A stretch of DNA of 62,574 nt from Hyphomicrobiales bacterium (lineage in GTDB: Bacteria; Pseudomonadota; Alphaproteobacteria; Rhizobiales; Rhizobiaceae), in contig UCIT01000066.1 in assembly GCA_900472625.1 (NCBI GenBank), forward strand, positions 1-62,574. Direction: 5' to 3'. The notes under the pieces were generated by a model. It had not been told where the DNA came from. It did not search any database and saw only the letters and a list, made by a program, of their open reading frames with translations. The position numbers were made by a program, and so were the translations under genes. Every line of letters starts with the position of its first letter. The first letter of the stretch is position 1. Shown piece after piece: positions 9,058-16,538 of this stretch.

Positions 9058-9439
9058 TTGCCCCCTCCCCCGCTGCAAAGCGTTGGATGGCGTCAGGGAT
9101 TTCCATTGACTGGCTGATCGAAGCCCCGGTCGCACCGAAAAGACCGACGATCGTGGTGGCTCCAAGCAGGATTCCTGCGACCAGCACGACGTACATCAGC
9201 CGACGGGCAAAATCGTTCAACTCGCCGCCGAAGATGAGCATTCCGCCCGCAATGGCGACCGCCGCAAGCGCTATGTAGCCTGCGACTGGCCCAGTAATGG
9301 ATTCCTGTATTTGCTGGAGCGGGCCCTCCCACGGTAAGGCGCCGCCTCCGGAACCTGCCACCGAGGGAGCGGCGAACAATAGAACAACCGATGCCGCGAG
9401 GAGACCATGGGCTAAGGTAACCTTGAATTTATGCGACAT
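9050..9439 (-). CDS. trbC: TrbC, conjugal transfer pilin precursor (VirB2-like)
   Basis: TrbC is the major pilin precursor. A long signal peptide (1-28, ending SVAGSGGG) is followed by a short mature region with two membrane segments (~55-74 and ~83-102) separated by the polar patch FGGELNDFARR, the usual VirB2/TrbC topology. In RP4 and Ti systems this pilin is cyclised; nothing here argues against that, but it cannot be seen from sequence alone. It has 129 residues. It overlaps trbB by 11 bp and trbD by 8 bp. Confidence 0.93.
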   Translation of the reverse strand: MSHKFKVTLAHGLLAASVVLLFAAPSVAGSGGGALPWEGPLQQIQESITGPVAGYIALAAVAIAGGMLIFGGELNDFARRLMYVVLVAGILLGATTIVGLFGATGASISQSMEIPDAIQRFAAGEGANG

Positions 9440-10406
9440 AGCGGGTCTCCTGTACTCCGGTCAGAGTGGTGGCTTCGATTTGGTACTGGCCATTGGCGAA
9501 ACGTTCGACATGGATAACCTCGCGCACCCTGCGACCACGGGGCGTGCGATCAATCGACACGATGAGGTCTACAGCCTCCCCAATGACGTGTTGCATCGGC
9601 TGTTGGCTTGCTTCCGCCGTCAGTTGCTCCAGTCGCCGTAGTGCGGAGCGTGCGGTGTTTGCGTGAATGGTGGCAACTCCACCCGGGTGGCCGGTATTCC
9701 AAGCTTTGAGTAGCGTTAATGCAGCGCCGTCACGGACCTCGCCGACAACGATGCGATCTGGCCGGAGCCGCATCGTGCTCTTCAGAAGGCGCGACATGTC
9801 GACCGTATCGCTGGTATGCAGAACGAGCGCATTGTCGGCATTACATTGAATCTCGGAGGTATCCTCCAGGATAACGAGGCGATCGTCAGGCGCCGATCTG
9901 GCGATCTCGCCAATGACCGCGTTTGCGAGTGTCGTTTTCCCGGATCCGGTTCCACCTGAGATAATGACATTCAGGCGCGAGGTTACGGCGCCACGGATCG
10001 ATGCCGCCTGCGCATCCGTCATCACCCCCGATAGCACATAGTCGTCGAGCGGGATCAGACGCGAAGCCCGCCTTCGAATTGTAAAAGCCGGCCTGGCGAC
10101 GACTGGGGGCAACAACCCCTCGAAACGATGTCCACCGATCGGCAGTTCTCCCGATATGATAGGGGTGCCCGCGTCGACTTGCGTTTGGAGAGCATGGGCG
10201 ACGGTTCCGATGACCATTTCCGCAGCAGCCGACGACATCGCTCCGGCCGCGACAACACCATGGCCCAACCGCTCTATGAACAGCTTGCCGTCCGGGTTCA
10301 GCATGATTTCGACGACGGTGCTGTCATCAAGAGCGATGCAGAGTTGGTCCCCAAGTGCCTCTTGAAGTTTGCGGACGAGCCTTGAATGGGAGCTTAGCTG
10401 TGTCAC
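9429..10406 (-). CDS. trbB: TrbB, VirB11-family conjugal transfer ATPase
   Basis: TrbB is a hexameric VirB11-type traffic ATPase at the cytoplasmic face of the secretion channel. It has an N-terminal domain (~1-130), Walker A SGGTGSGKTT at ~150-159, an Asp-box LVILEDTSEIQ at ~177-187, MRLRPDRIVVGEVRDG at ~212-227 and a His-box GHPGGVATIHAN at ~239-250. The start is a GTG preceded by AAGGAG with a 5-base spacer. At 325 residues the length is normal. It is the first trb gene, 10 bp after traI. Confidence 0.97.
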   Translation of the reverse strand: MTQLSSHSRLVRKLQEALGDQLCIALDDSTVVEIMLNPDGKLFIERLGHGVVAAGAMSSAAAEMVIGTVAHALQTQVDAGTPIISGELPIGGHRFEGLLPPVVARPAFTIRRRASRLIPLDDYVLSGVMTDAQAASIRGAVTSRLNVIISGGTGSGKTTLANAVIGEIARSAPDDRLVILEDTSEIQCNADNALVLHTSDTVDMSRLLKSTMRLRPDRIVVGEVRDGAALTLLKAWNTGHPGGVATIHANTARSALRRLEQLTAEASQQPMQHVIGEAVDLIVSIDRTPRGRRVREVIHVERFANGQYQIEATTLTGVQETRYVA

Positions 10407-10416
10407 AGGCGTCTCC

Positions 10417-11043
10417 TTAGGCAGCCCGAGTTAGGCGTGAACCGATCTGCGAGCTGTAACCGGCAGGCCGAAGCCTCGAAAGCATTTCGGTATCGGCTTG
10501 AAGGCTGCCCGCGACCGCGGTTGTCACACCTATCGTCCTGGGTTCGCCGATCCGCCGAAGCGACCAGCCGACGCGAGCAAGGATCCGCTCGAAGCGAAGG
10601 TCCGTGACGGTCACGATTTCGGTGAAGCCATTTTCAATGCACCATTCGATGATTCCGGCGAACATGCTCAGCGTTGCCTCGTGAAGCGAGCCTGTTCCCC
10701 TGCCCCCGGAAAGACGGGTATCCACGCAGAAGCGAGAGCTTTCGACCATCGCCGGATGGGCGTTCAATCGCCCATCCGGCAGAAGCGAACCAAAAACGTC
10801 CGCGACCATCGTCGGGCCAATCGCGGGAAGTAGGCGAGCGCATCCTGCAACCTCACCCGTTGTGGCTAACGCCAGAATATAAGCGGGCCCCTCCAGGTCG
10901 AAGGCGTCCTTCTCACACCCATCCACGACATCGACATCCCAGCCTAGCCGATCTGAGAATACCTCCGCACGTAGCCGGTGGTGTCTTTGAAGAAGCTCCG
11001 CTTCCAGAATACTGCGCGGCTTCGAGATCGAGATAACGTGCAT
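10417..11043 (-). CDS. traI: TraI, LuxI-family N-acyl-homoserine-lactone synthase
   Basis: TraI makes the acyl-homoserine-lactone quorum signal that, on Ti-type plasmids, activates TraR and conjugation. The start at 11043 (MHVISISKP) is chosen because GAGGGG lies just upstream; a longer in-frame start lacks support and would run into the candidate operator. Conserved LuxI positions are present: R25, F29, W35, D46, D49, R70, E101 and R104 (ESSRF). The protein has 208 residues, close to TraI of Ti plasmids (about 211). It heads the trb operon, as on Ti and Rhizobium Sym plasmids. No traR partner is visible in this window. Confidence 0.94.
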   Translation of the reverse strand: MHVISISKPRSILEAELLQRHHRLRAEVFSDRLGWDVDVVDGCEKDAFDLEGPAYILALATTGEVAGCARLLPAIGPTMVADVFGSLLPDGRLNAHPAMVESSRFCVDTRLSGGRGTGSLHEATLSMFAGIIEWCIENGFTEIVTVTDLRFERILARVGWSLRRIGEPRTIGVTTAVAGSLQADTEMLSRLRPAGYSSQIGSRLTRAA

Positions 11044-11102
11044 GAATTTCCCCTCTCGGTTGGATGAGAGAAAGTCAGCACAGATCGATATCGGGTTGTA
11101 GT

Positions 11103-11199
11103 TGTAGAATCCTACATGGTGGATTGGGGTCGCTCTCATTGGAAAGAAGCGATCGGCCGTGTCGGCTGGTGTTTCGAACAACTTTACTGTGTAGGATTC
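11103..11199. promoter_or_regulatory. Paired inverted repeats upstream of traI, candidate operator
   Basis: TGTAG-AATC-CTACA (11103-11116) is a self-contained dyad 60 bp upstream of the traI start. Its half GAATCCTACA (11107-11116) recurs as the exact reverse complement TGTAGGATTC at 11190-11199. A further TTGTAG copy directly precedes the first dyad (about 11097-11102). The arrangement suggests cooperative binding of one regulator over the traI promoter. It does not match the TraR box consensus. This is inference from symmetry only. Confidence 0.35.
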
Positions 11200-11977
11200 A
11201 CCCCAGAACGTAGCTCGAACGTCGCAGCAGTGCTCAGCCCATAAGTATCTGATTTAAAGCGATTAATCGCGAGTTCGTTGGCCCCCGACCACGGAGTTGC
11301 AGGCATTGTGGCGAAGCAAGTGGAGTGCACAATCGGCAAACAATGAGATATAGCTCTGTAACGACAATTTTTGCTTGGCTTGGTCCGCATGGGCGTCAAC
11401 ATGATCTTATCTAGCGCCGGAATTTCGGACGCATTGATATGACCATCCCTTCCGCCGATCGGTCGTCTATCGGCGAATGCATCCCTGAAGCCTGCGGACA
11501 AGGCGTGAGTGCGACTGAAGTATTGGGAAGCTGGTCTCCTTTCTGGAATGCGAGAGGACAGGAGAGACAAGCCGTCAGCCACGGTTGACGTCAATGTGCA
11601 GTTGGCACCTCGCGACAACGGAACATTTTTTTCACGCTTGCAGGAATCAACCGCTCATCGCAGAGGACAATGTCATGGCGATCTTCAAGGACAAAACGCT
11701 AATATACCATCACCATAATACTCACGCGCGCCGCAAGTGATTCTCGAAACCTCTGTTCAAAGGGACGAATCGCGTGCCGTGGTGCCCAAAAACATAGCGA
11801 AAGCTGTTGGTAAGCATCAGCGGTTGAAATATGCCTATAGTCGGCTAAGTTGTTGTTATAATGCCATATAGTGGAAATATTGCGTTACGCTGGAGTGTTC
11901 CGAAACGTCTCGTTAAGGTTTCATTAACCAAAAACGTCTTGCCGCATCGTTTGGAATCGGGGCTTAGTGATACTGGC

Positions 11978-11994
11978 GAAACCAGACCGGTTTC
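11978..11994. promoter_or_regulatory. Inverted repeat upstream of repA, candidate RepA operator
   Basis: GAAACC (11978-11983) and GGTTTC (11989-11994) form a 6-bp dyad with a 5-base loop, 26 bp before the repA start. RepA proteins of repABC plasmids repress their own operon, with RepB as co-repressor, by binding palindromes in this position. The assignment rests on position and symmetry. Confidence 0.3.
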
Positions 11995-12020
11995 ACGAAA
12001 AATACCGCCACTAGCAGGAA

Positions 12021-13250
12021 ATGGGTTTTGAAATGGCGAAGACCGCCGAAAAAGCAGCGCCCGCGCTTGAAGGTTTGACCGCTTTGATGGAGCGTCACGC
12101 CGATGCCTTGTCGACCCAACTGCAAGCCCATCACCTCAAGGTTTTTGCTCCGACCGCGGAAAAGGGCATCCGTACATTCGGACCGACCGAAGCGGCAAAA
12201 TTGCTCGGTGTCGGTGAGTCATATCTACGCCAGACTGTCACGGAGATGCCAGACCTGAATGTCGGCATGACCCCCGGTGGCCGCAGGATCCTGTCGATCG
12301 AAGACATTCACGCTATCCGCAAGCACATGGACAATGTGGGGCGTGGGAAAAACCGCCGATATCTTCCCCACCGACGGGACGGCGAACAGCTTCAGGTCAT
12401 CTCCGTGATGAACTTCAAGGGGGGGTCTGGCAAGACAACCACTGCTGCGCACCTCGCGCAGTATCTGGCCATGCGCGGATATCGGGTCCTGGCGATCGAT
12501 CTCGATCCTCAGGCCAGCCTGTCGGCACTTTTTGGCAGCCAGCCAGAAACGGATGTTGGGCCAAACGAGACGCTATACGGCGCGATCCGATACGACGACG
12601 AGCAGATCCCGATCGAACAGGTCGTCCGCGGGACCTACATTCCTGACCTTCATTTGATCCCCGGCAATCTCGAACTCATGGAATTCGAGCACGACACCCC
12701 GCGTGCGTTGATGAAGCGTAAGGAGGGCGATACGCTATTCTACGGGCGAATAAGCCAAGTCATCGAGGATATCGCGGACAACTACGACGTCGTCGTAATC
12801 GATTGCCCACCGCAGCTCGGCTACCTCACGCTTTCTGCCCTCACGGCTGCCACTTCGATCCTGGTGACGGTCCATCCGCAAATGCTGGATGTGATGTCCA
12901 TGAACCAGTTCCTGACAATGACGTCCAACCTGCTGCGCGAGATCGAAAATGCCGGCGCGAAGTTCAAGTTCAACTGGATGCGGTACCTCATCACTCGTTT
13001 CGAACCCAGCGACGGACCGCAGAACCAGATGGTCGGCTATCTTCGTTCGATCTTCGGAGAAAATGTCCTCAATTTCCCGATGCTGAAAACAACAGCTGTA
13101 TCGGACGCGGGGCTGACCAACCAGACACTGTTTGAAGTCGAGCGGAACCAATTTACCCGCTCGACCTACGATCGCGCGCTTGAAGCAATGAACGCGGTCA
13201 ACGACGAGATCGAGACATTGATTAAGAGAGCATGGGATAGACCTACATGA
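12021..13250 (+). CDS. repA: RepA, ParA-family plasmid partitioning ATPase
   Basis: RepA is the ParA-type ATPase of the repABC partition system and the autorepressor of the operon. It has an N-terminal HTH/MerR-like DNA-binding region at ~54-100 (RTFGPTEAAKLLGVGESYLR, then TPGGRRILSIEDI), a deviant Walker A MNFKGGSGKTTTA at ~130-142, and LAIDLDPQASLS at ~157-168. A Walker B-type DVVVIDCPPQLG follows at ~256-267. At 409 residues the length is typical (about 400). AGGA is very close to the ATG used here; a second in-frame ATG 12 bases on is a possible alternative start. It overlaps repB by 4 bp. Confidence 0.97.
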   Translation: MGFEMAKTAEKAAPALEGLTALMERHADALSTQLQAHHLKVFAPTAEKGIRTFGPTEAAKLLGVGESYLRQTVTEMPDLNVGMTPGGRRILSIEDIHAIRKHMDNVGRGKNRRYLPHRRDGEQLQVISVMNFKGGSGKTTTAAHLAQYLAMRGYRVLAIDLDPQASLSALFGSQPETDVGPNETLYGAIRYDDEQIPIEQVVRGTYIPDLHLIPGNLELMEFEHDTPRALMKRKEGDTLFYGRISQVIEDIADNYDVVVIDCPPQLGYLTLSALTAATSILVTVHPQMLDVMSMNQFLTMTSNLLREIENAGAKFKFNWMRYLITRFEPSDGPQNQMVGYLRSIFGENVLNFPMLKTTAVSDAGLTNQTLFEVERNQFTRSTYDRALEAMNAVNDEIETLIKRAWDRPT

Positions 13251-14269
13251 GCCGGAAGCACATCCTCGGCGTCTCGTTGGACGCCCCTGACACCACCACC
13301 GTCGATAATCGCTCGGCAAAGAGCCGCTCAATGCCACTTCTGGGCGTGTCGAGAAAGGAACGCGATCCCGCGACAAAACTGACGGCAAATATTGGCAACG
13401 CGCTGCGCGAGCAAAATGATCGTCTCGGCCGTGCTGACGAGATTGAGCGCCGTCTTGCCGAAGGCCAGAGCGTGGTTGATCTGGACGTGTCAGCCATCGA
13501 TCCGTCGTTCGTGCAGGACCGTATGCCAGGAGACATCGACGGCTTGGTGGAGTCAATCCGAGACCAGGGTCAGCAGGTGCCGATCTTGGTGCGGCCTCAT
13601 CCTGAACAGCCCGGTCGCTATCAGGTCGCCTTCGGGCATCGTCGCCTACGGGCTTTGACGGAACTCGCGCTCCCGGTGAAAGCGGTGGTCCGAGACCTCA
13701 GTGACGAGCAACTCGTCGTTGCTCAGGGCCAGGAAAACAATGAGCGAGAGGATCTGACCTTCATCGAGAAGGCCCAGTTCGCCCATCGGCTCAACAAGCA
13801 GTTTTCGCGAGAGGTTGTCATTGCCGCCATGTCGCTTGACCGCAGCAATCTATCGAAGATGATTTTGCTGGTTGATGCCATCCCCGCTGAACTCATCGCT
13901 GCCATCGGCTCTGCTCCCGGTATTGGTCGACCCAGTTGGCAACAGCTCGCAGAACTTATTGCGAAGACCTCATCGCCAAATGTCGCTTCAGAATTTGCGG
14001 CATCCGACGCTGTGCAATCCCTGCCATCGGCAGAGCGGTTCAAGGCGCTGATATCTCATTTGAAACCTGCAAGAGCAGCGCGCGGAATTCCTCAGGTGCT
14101 TTCAACGCCAGATGGCGCGAGGCTTGCACAGGTATCGCAAAGCAAGTCGAAACTGGAAATCACCATAGACAGGAAGGCAACGCCGGACTTTGCGGCCTTT
14201 GTGCTCGAACACCTGCCTGCGCTCTACCAGGAGTATAGGCAAAAAGATCAACGGAATAACGGAGAGTAA
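13247..14269 (+). CDS. repB: RepB, ParB-family centromere-binding protein
   Basis: RepB binds parS-type palindromes and, with RepA, segregates the plasmid and strengthens autorepression. The N-terminus MSRKHILGV is typical. The ParB N-terminal domain runs ~80-180 with GHRRLRA at ~130-136 and GQENNERED at ~161-169, and a helix-turn-helix lies at ~187-207 (SREVVIAAMSLDRSNLSKMI). It has 340 residues. The ATG overlaps the repA stop (ATGA), giving translational coupling. A 156-bp spacer with the antisense RNA follows. Confidence 0.96.
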   Translation: MSRKHILGVSLDAPDTTTVDNRSAKSRSMPLLGVSRKERDPATKLTANIGNALREQNDRLGRADEIERRLAEGQSVVDLDVSAIDPSFVQDRMPGDIDGLVESIRDQGQQVPILVRPHPEQPGRYQVAFGHRRLRALTELALPVKAVVRDLSDEQLVVAQGQENNEREDLTFIEKAQFAHRLNKQFSREVVIAAMSLDRSNLSKMILLVDAIPAELIAAIGSAPGIGRPSWQQLAELIAKTSSPNVASEFAASDAVQSLPSAERFKALISHLKPARAARGIPQVLSTPDGARLAQVSQSKSKLEITIDRKATPDFAAFVLEHLPALYQEYRQKDQRNNGE

Positions 14270-14279
14270 GCCGCCAAAG

Positions 14280-14331
14280 AAAAAGGCCCCAACAGCGTTG
14301 CCGCCGTGGAACCCATTTCTGTAGTCCTGAG
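14280..14331 (-). ncRNA. repABC antisense ctRNA (incompatibility/copy-number RNA)
   Basis: The repB-repC spacer of repABC plasmids encodes a ~50-60 nt counter-transcribed RNA that lowers RepC expression and determines incompatibility. On the minus strand I see TTGACG (14366-14361), a 17-bp spacer and GATTCT (14343-14338), placing the start near 14331. A hairpin follows (CAAC-GCT-GTTG flanked by GGC/GCC) and then five T residues at 14284-14280, just inside the repB end. The implied length of ~52 nt and the position both fit the family. The exact 5' end is inferred. Confidence 0.75.
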
Positions 14332-14337
14332 AAACAC

Positions 14338-14366
14338 AGAATCGCATTTCCACGAATCTTCGTCAA
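14338..14366 (-). promoter_or_regulatory. Promoter of the antisense ctRNA
   Basis: On the minus strand, a -35 element TTGACG (14366-14361; five of six match the consensus) lies 17 bp from a -10 element GATTCT (14343-14338). Strong TTGAC-type -35 boxes with weaker -10 boxes are usual for repABC ctRNA promoters. It faces away from repC and reads into the repB end. Confidence 0.65.
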
Positions 14367-14425
14367 GAGTCTATGGCACCGTTTTGGTGAGCTGATTTCT
14401 TTTGCCTTCTGAAGGGTGAAAGACA

Positions 14426-15640
14426 ATGCAGACAGGAAATGTGACGACGCCCTTTGGGCGGCGGCCGGTGACGCTTGCGCTTGTGCGGCGCCAAGCTGAA
14501 CTGGTCAAAATTAAGCCTGGCAAGGCTGCAGACAAATGGAAGATCTTTCGGGACGCGTCTGTGGCCATGCATCTGCTTGGGATCCAGTCGAACACCTTGG
14601 CGGTCCTTAATGCCCTACTAAGCTTTTATCCCGACAATGAACTACGGCAGGATGACAGCCTGATCGTATTTCCTTCCAACGTGCAACTTTCGTTGCGTGC
14701 GCACGGGATGGCGGGGGCGACGCTTCGCAGACATATCGCTTTACTTGTGACCGCAGGCCTGATTCTCCGCCGCGACAGCGCAAACGGCAAACGCTATGCG
14801 CGCAAGGACGGCGCCGGTGAAATTGAAGATGCCTTCGGCTTTGATCTTTCTCCGCTTCTGGCTCGTAGCGAGGAATTGGCCCTGTTGGCACAGCAGGTCA
14901 TGGCGGAGCGGTCAATGTTGAGGAGGGCCAAGGAAAGCCTGACGATATGCCGCCGGGACGTTCGCAAGTTGATTAGTGCCGCCATGGAAGAGGGTGCCGA
15001 CGGTGATTGGCAGGCGATTGAGGGCATGTACGTCACGCTGGTTAGCACAATACCACGTGTTGCCGCACTTTCAACGATTGAGATGATACTCGAAGAGATG
15101 AAGCTGCTGCAGACGGAGATCCTTAACCAACTAGATACGCTCGAAAATTCGACTAATCATAGCACCAATGATGCTCATACTGAGCGGCACATACAGAATT
15201 CAGAATCCGAATCCTTCAATGAATTTGAACCATGCTCCGAAAAAGAGCAGGAGGCGAAGCCGAGTGCCTACCGCGAGCCGACAAGCCAGCCGATTAAGGC
15301 CTTTCCCCTTGGAATGGTCTTGAAGGCATGCCCTCAGGCGGCGAACTATGGGCCAGGTGGCTCGGTTGGGAGCTGGCGTGATCTGATGTCGGCCGCCATG
15401 GTGGTTCGATCTATGCTAGGCATCAGCCCGTCGGCCTATCAGGAAGCTTGCGAAGTCATGGGACCGGAAAATGCGGCGGTCGCGGTGGTCTGCATCCTGG
15501 AGCGGGCCAACATGATCAATTCGGCTGGCGGCTATCTGCGCGATCTCACAAAAAGAACGGCGCGCGGCGAGTTCTCTCTTGGACCGATGATCATGGCTGC
15601 GCTGAAGGCGAATGCGGGAGAGTCTTTGAGGGCAGTATAG
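14426..15640 (+). CDS. repC: RepC, replication initiator
   Basis: RepC is the initiator essential for repABC plasmid replication and acts mainly in cis. The N-terminus (GNVTTPFGRRPVTLALVRRQ) and the following winged-helix region (KWKIFRDASVAMHLLGIQSNTLAVLNALLSFYP and TLRRHIALLVTAGLILRRDS) are diagnostic. Its C-terminus matches the RepC type (GSWRDLMSAAMVVRSMLGIS ... GYLRDLTKRTARGEFSLGPM). At 404 residues the length is normal. The ATG is preceded by GAAGGG. The gene is controlled post-transcriptionally by the upstream ctRNA and probably contains the origin. Confidence 0.97.
   Translation: MQTGNVTTPFGRRPVTLALVRRQAELVKIKPGKAADKWKIFRDASVAMHLLGIQSNTLAVLNALLSFYPDNELRQDDSLIVFPSNVQLSLRAHGMAGATLRRHIALLVTAGLILRRDSANGKRYARKDGAGEIEDAFGFDLSPLLARSEELALLAQQVMAERSMLRRAKESLTICRRDVRKLISAAMEEGADGDWQAIEGMYVTLVSTIPRVAALSTIEMILEEMKLLQTEILNQLDTLENSTNHSTNDAHTERHIQNSESESFNEFEPCSEKEQEAKPSAYREPTSQPIKAFPLGMVLKACPQAANYGPGGSVGSWRDLMSAAMVVRSMLGISPSAYQEACEVMGPENAAVAVVCILERANMINSAGGYLRDLTKRTARGEFSLGPMIMAALKANAGESLRAV
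15119..15232 (+). other. AT-rich segment inside repC, candidate oriV
   Basis: In repABC plasmids the replication origin lies within repC, in an AT-rich stretch near the middle or 3' third of the gene. This segment (for example GACTAATCATAGCACCAATG and GAATCCTTCAATGAATTTG) is clearly richer in A and T than the rest of the gene and encodes a low-complexity linker (NHSTNDAHTERHIQNSESES). The assignment is by family knowledge and base composition only. Confidence 0.4.
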
Positions 15641-15642
15641 CC

Positions 15643-15658
15643 GTGGACAGCTGTCTAT
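15643..15658. promoter_or_regulatory. parS-like palindrome at the repC stop
   Basis: The segment GTGGACAGCTGTCTAT contains the perfect 10-bp palindrome GACAGCTGTC (15646-15655). It matches the core CnGCnG of the repABC centromere consensus GTTnnCnGCnGnnAAC, but the outer GTT/AAC arms are only partly kept. In several rhizobial plasmids parS lies just downstream of repC, as here. RepB binding is inferred. Confidence 0.4.
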
Positions 15659-15681
15659 GCTGTAAACGACTGGAAAGTCAT

Positions 15682-15706
15682 CGCTTTTAAGAAAGCGCTG
15701 TTTTTT
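15682..15706 (+). terminator. Rho-independent terminator after repC
   Basis: CGCTTT (15682-15687) and AAAGCG (15692-15697) form a 6-bp stem with loop TAAG. After three bases come six T residues (15701-15706). It lies 42 bp downstream of the repC stop and would end the repABC transcript. Confidence 0.7.
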
Positions 15707-16119
15707 GATCTCCACGCCGCAAAAAAAGGAGCGACCCAAAGGTCCCTGCCCGCTTTGCCACTCTCTGGCTCGTCCGTCGATCTCGACCGTGAAGTGGTTG
15801 ACGCTATTGACGAGAGGTTCTCGACTTCCGCCGGATGCCGTACGGCGAGGTATGTTCCCTGGCCGCGTACTGCACGGCTATCGTCGCCGAATCTCTTCGC
15901 ACCTATGGCAACACCCACTAGGTGGTGATCGAGGCTGAAGGGGTTCCGCAAATGCCGAGGAAGTCCTTCAGGCGCCACGCGCAATAGCAGGAACGATACG
16001 CACACGGCTGCATCTACTCACGTCTCGCAAGACTCAACGAGGGATTTGGTAGAGATGTCGAGGGCTGGTCAGAAACCGCAGTTTGTTGAATGACTTGGGT
16101 TTCTTTCCCCCGGCGCAAA
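15707..16119. other. Gap between repABC and the amidase operon
   Basis: I see no intact gene. Around 15835-15990 the plus strand reads as a plausible but stop-interrupted protein (MPYGEVCSLAAYCTAIVAES, then a TAG, then VVIEAEGVPQMPRKSFRR), which could be the remnant of a small gene. I do not recognise the family. The two neighbouring operons converge here. Confidence 0.35.
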
Positions 16120-16506
16120 CTAGACAGGTCTTTTTGCTATGAGGTCGATTTCGATGAGCGCATCATATGCCAACCCTGTGACGCCGACGCATGTTCGGGC
16201 GGGAAGACGACCCTCCGCGAAATAGCCGCGATAGACCTCGTTCATCGCCGCATAGTCGGCGTCGAAATGCCTAAGATAGATGCGCGCCATTGCGACGTGC
16301 TCAAGACCGAGGCCGAGACCGGAGAGGACAGTGGTTAGATTGGCCATGACGTTGCGTGTCTGTGCTTCAATGCCTTGCGGCAAGTTGCCGGGAGCCTCGG
16401 GAGTGTCCGGCATCTGTCCCGTGACGAACACGGTGCCATCCACTTCGACAGCATGGCTGAACGGTGCCACCGGCTTTGGTCCGTTTGCGACCATATGGAA
16501 TTGCAT
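16120..16506 (-). CDS. RidA/YjgF-family protein
   Basis: RidA (YER057c/UK114) proteins hydrolyse reactive imines/enamines or act on related carbonyl compounds; many are encoded beside catabolic enzymes that make such intermediates. The start at 16506 (MQFHMVANGPKPVAPFSHAV) follows a GGGAAG ribosome site. The ~128-residue chain shows the family pattern: PFSHAVEVDGTVFVTGQMPDTP, then a C-terminal RTCVGVTGLAYDALIEIDLIA. The conserved Arg of the canonical RidA active site appears here in PARTCVGV. It lies 33 bp after the AraC-formamidase fusion and is the last gene of the operon, suggesting it clears a by-product of amide breakdown. The exact Rid subfamily is not determined. Confidence 0.88.
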   Translation of the reverse strand: MQFHMVANGPKPVAPFSHAVEVDGTVFVTGQMPDTPEAPGNLPQGIEAQTRNVMANLTTVLSGLGLGLEHVAMARIYLRHFDADYAAMNEVYRGYFAEGRLPARTCVGVTGLAYDALIEIDLIAKRPV

Positions 16507-16538
16507 TCTCGTCTTCCCTTTGCGGATCACAGTGAAAT

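Larger units (their letters stand above)
11044..12020. other. Divergent regulatory region between traI-trb and repABC
   Basis: About 1 kb with no convincing gene. Short frames on both strands here show no family features or ribosome sites. On Ti plasmids the equivalent region carries the divergent promoters of traI and repABC and the TraR boxes that couple conjugation to copy number. Here I see inverted repeats near traI (11103-11116 and 11190-11199), a GTGC/GCAC dyad at 11594-11610, an AT-rich stretch at ~11830-11940, and a GAAACC/GGTTTC dyad just before repA. Confidence 0.5.

Noticed and set aside
11044..11181. N-terminal extension of TraI by 46 residues
   Set aside because: The extension has no LuxI similarity and would place coding sequence over the inverted repeats. 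The internal ATG at 11043 has a good GAGGGG site and gives the normal length.
11184..11618. 144-codon minus-strand frame between traI and repA
   Set aside because: There is no ribosome site, no recognisable family and the composition is irregular. The region is the expected divergent control region, and the frame would cover the candidate operators.
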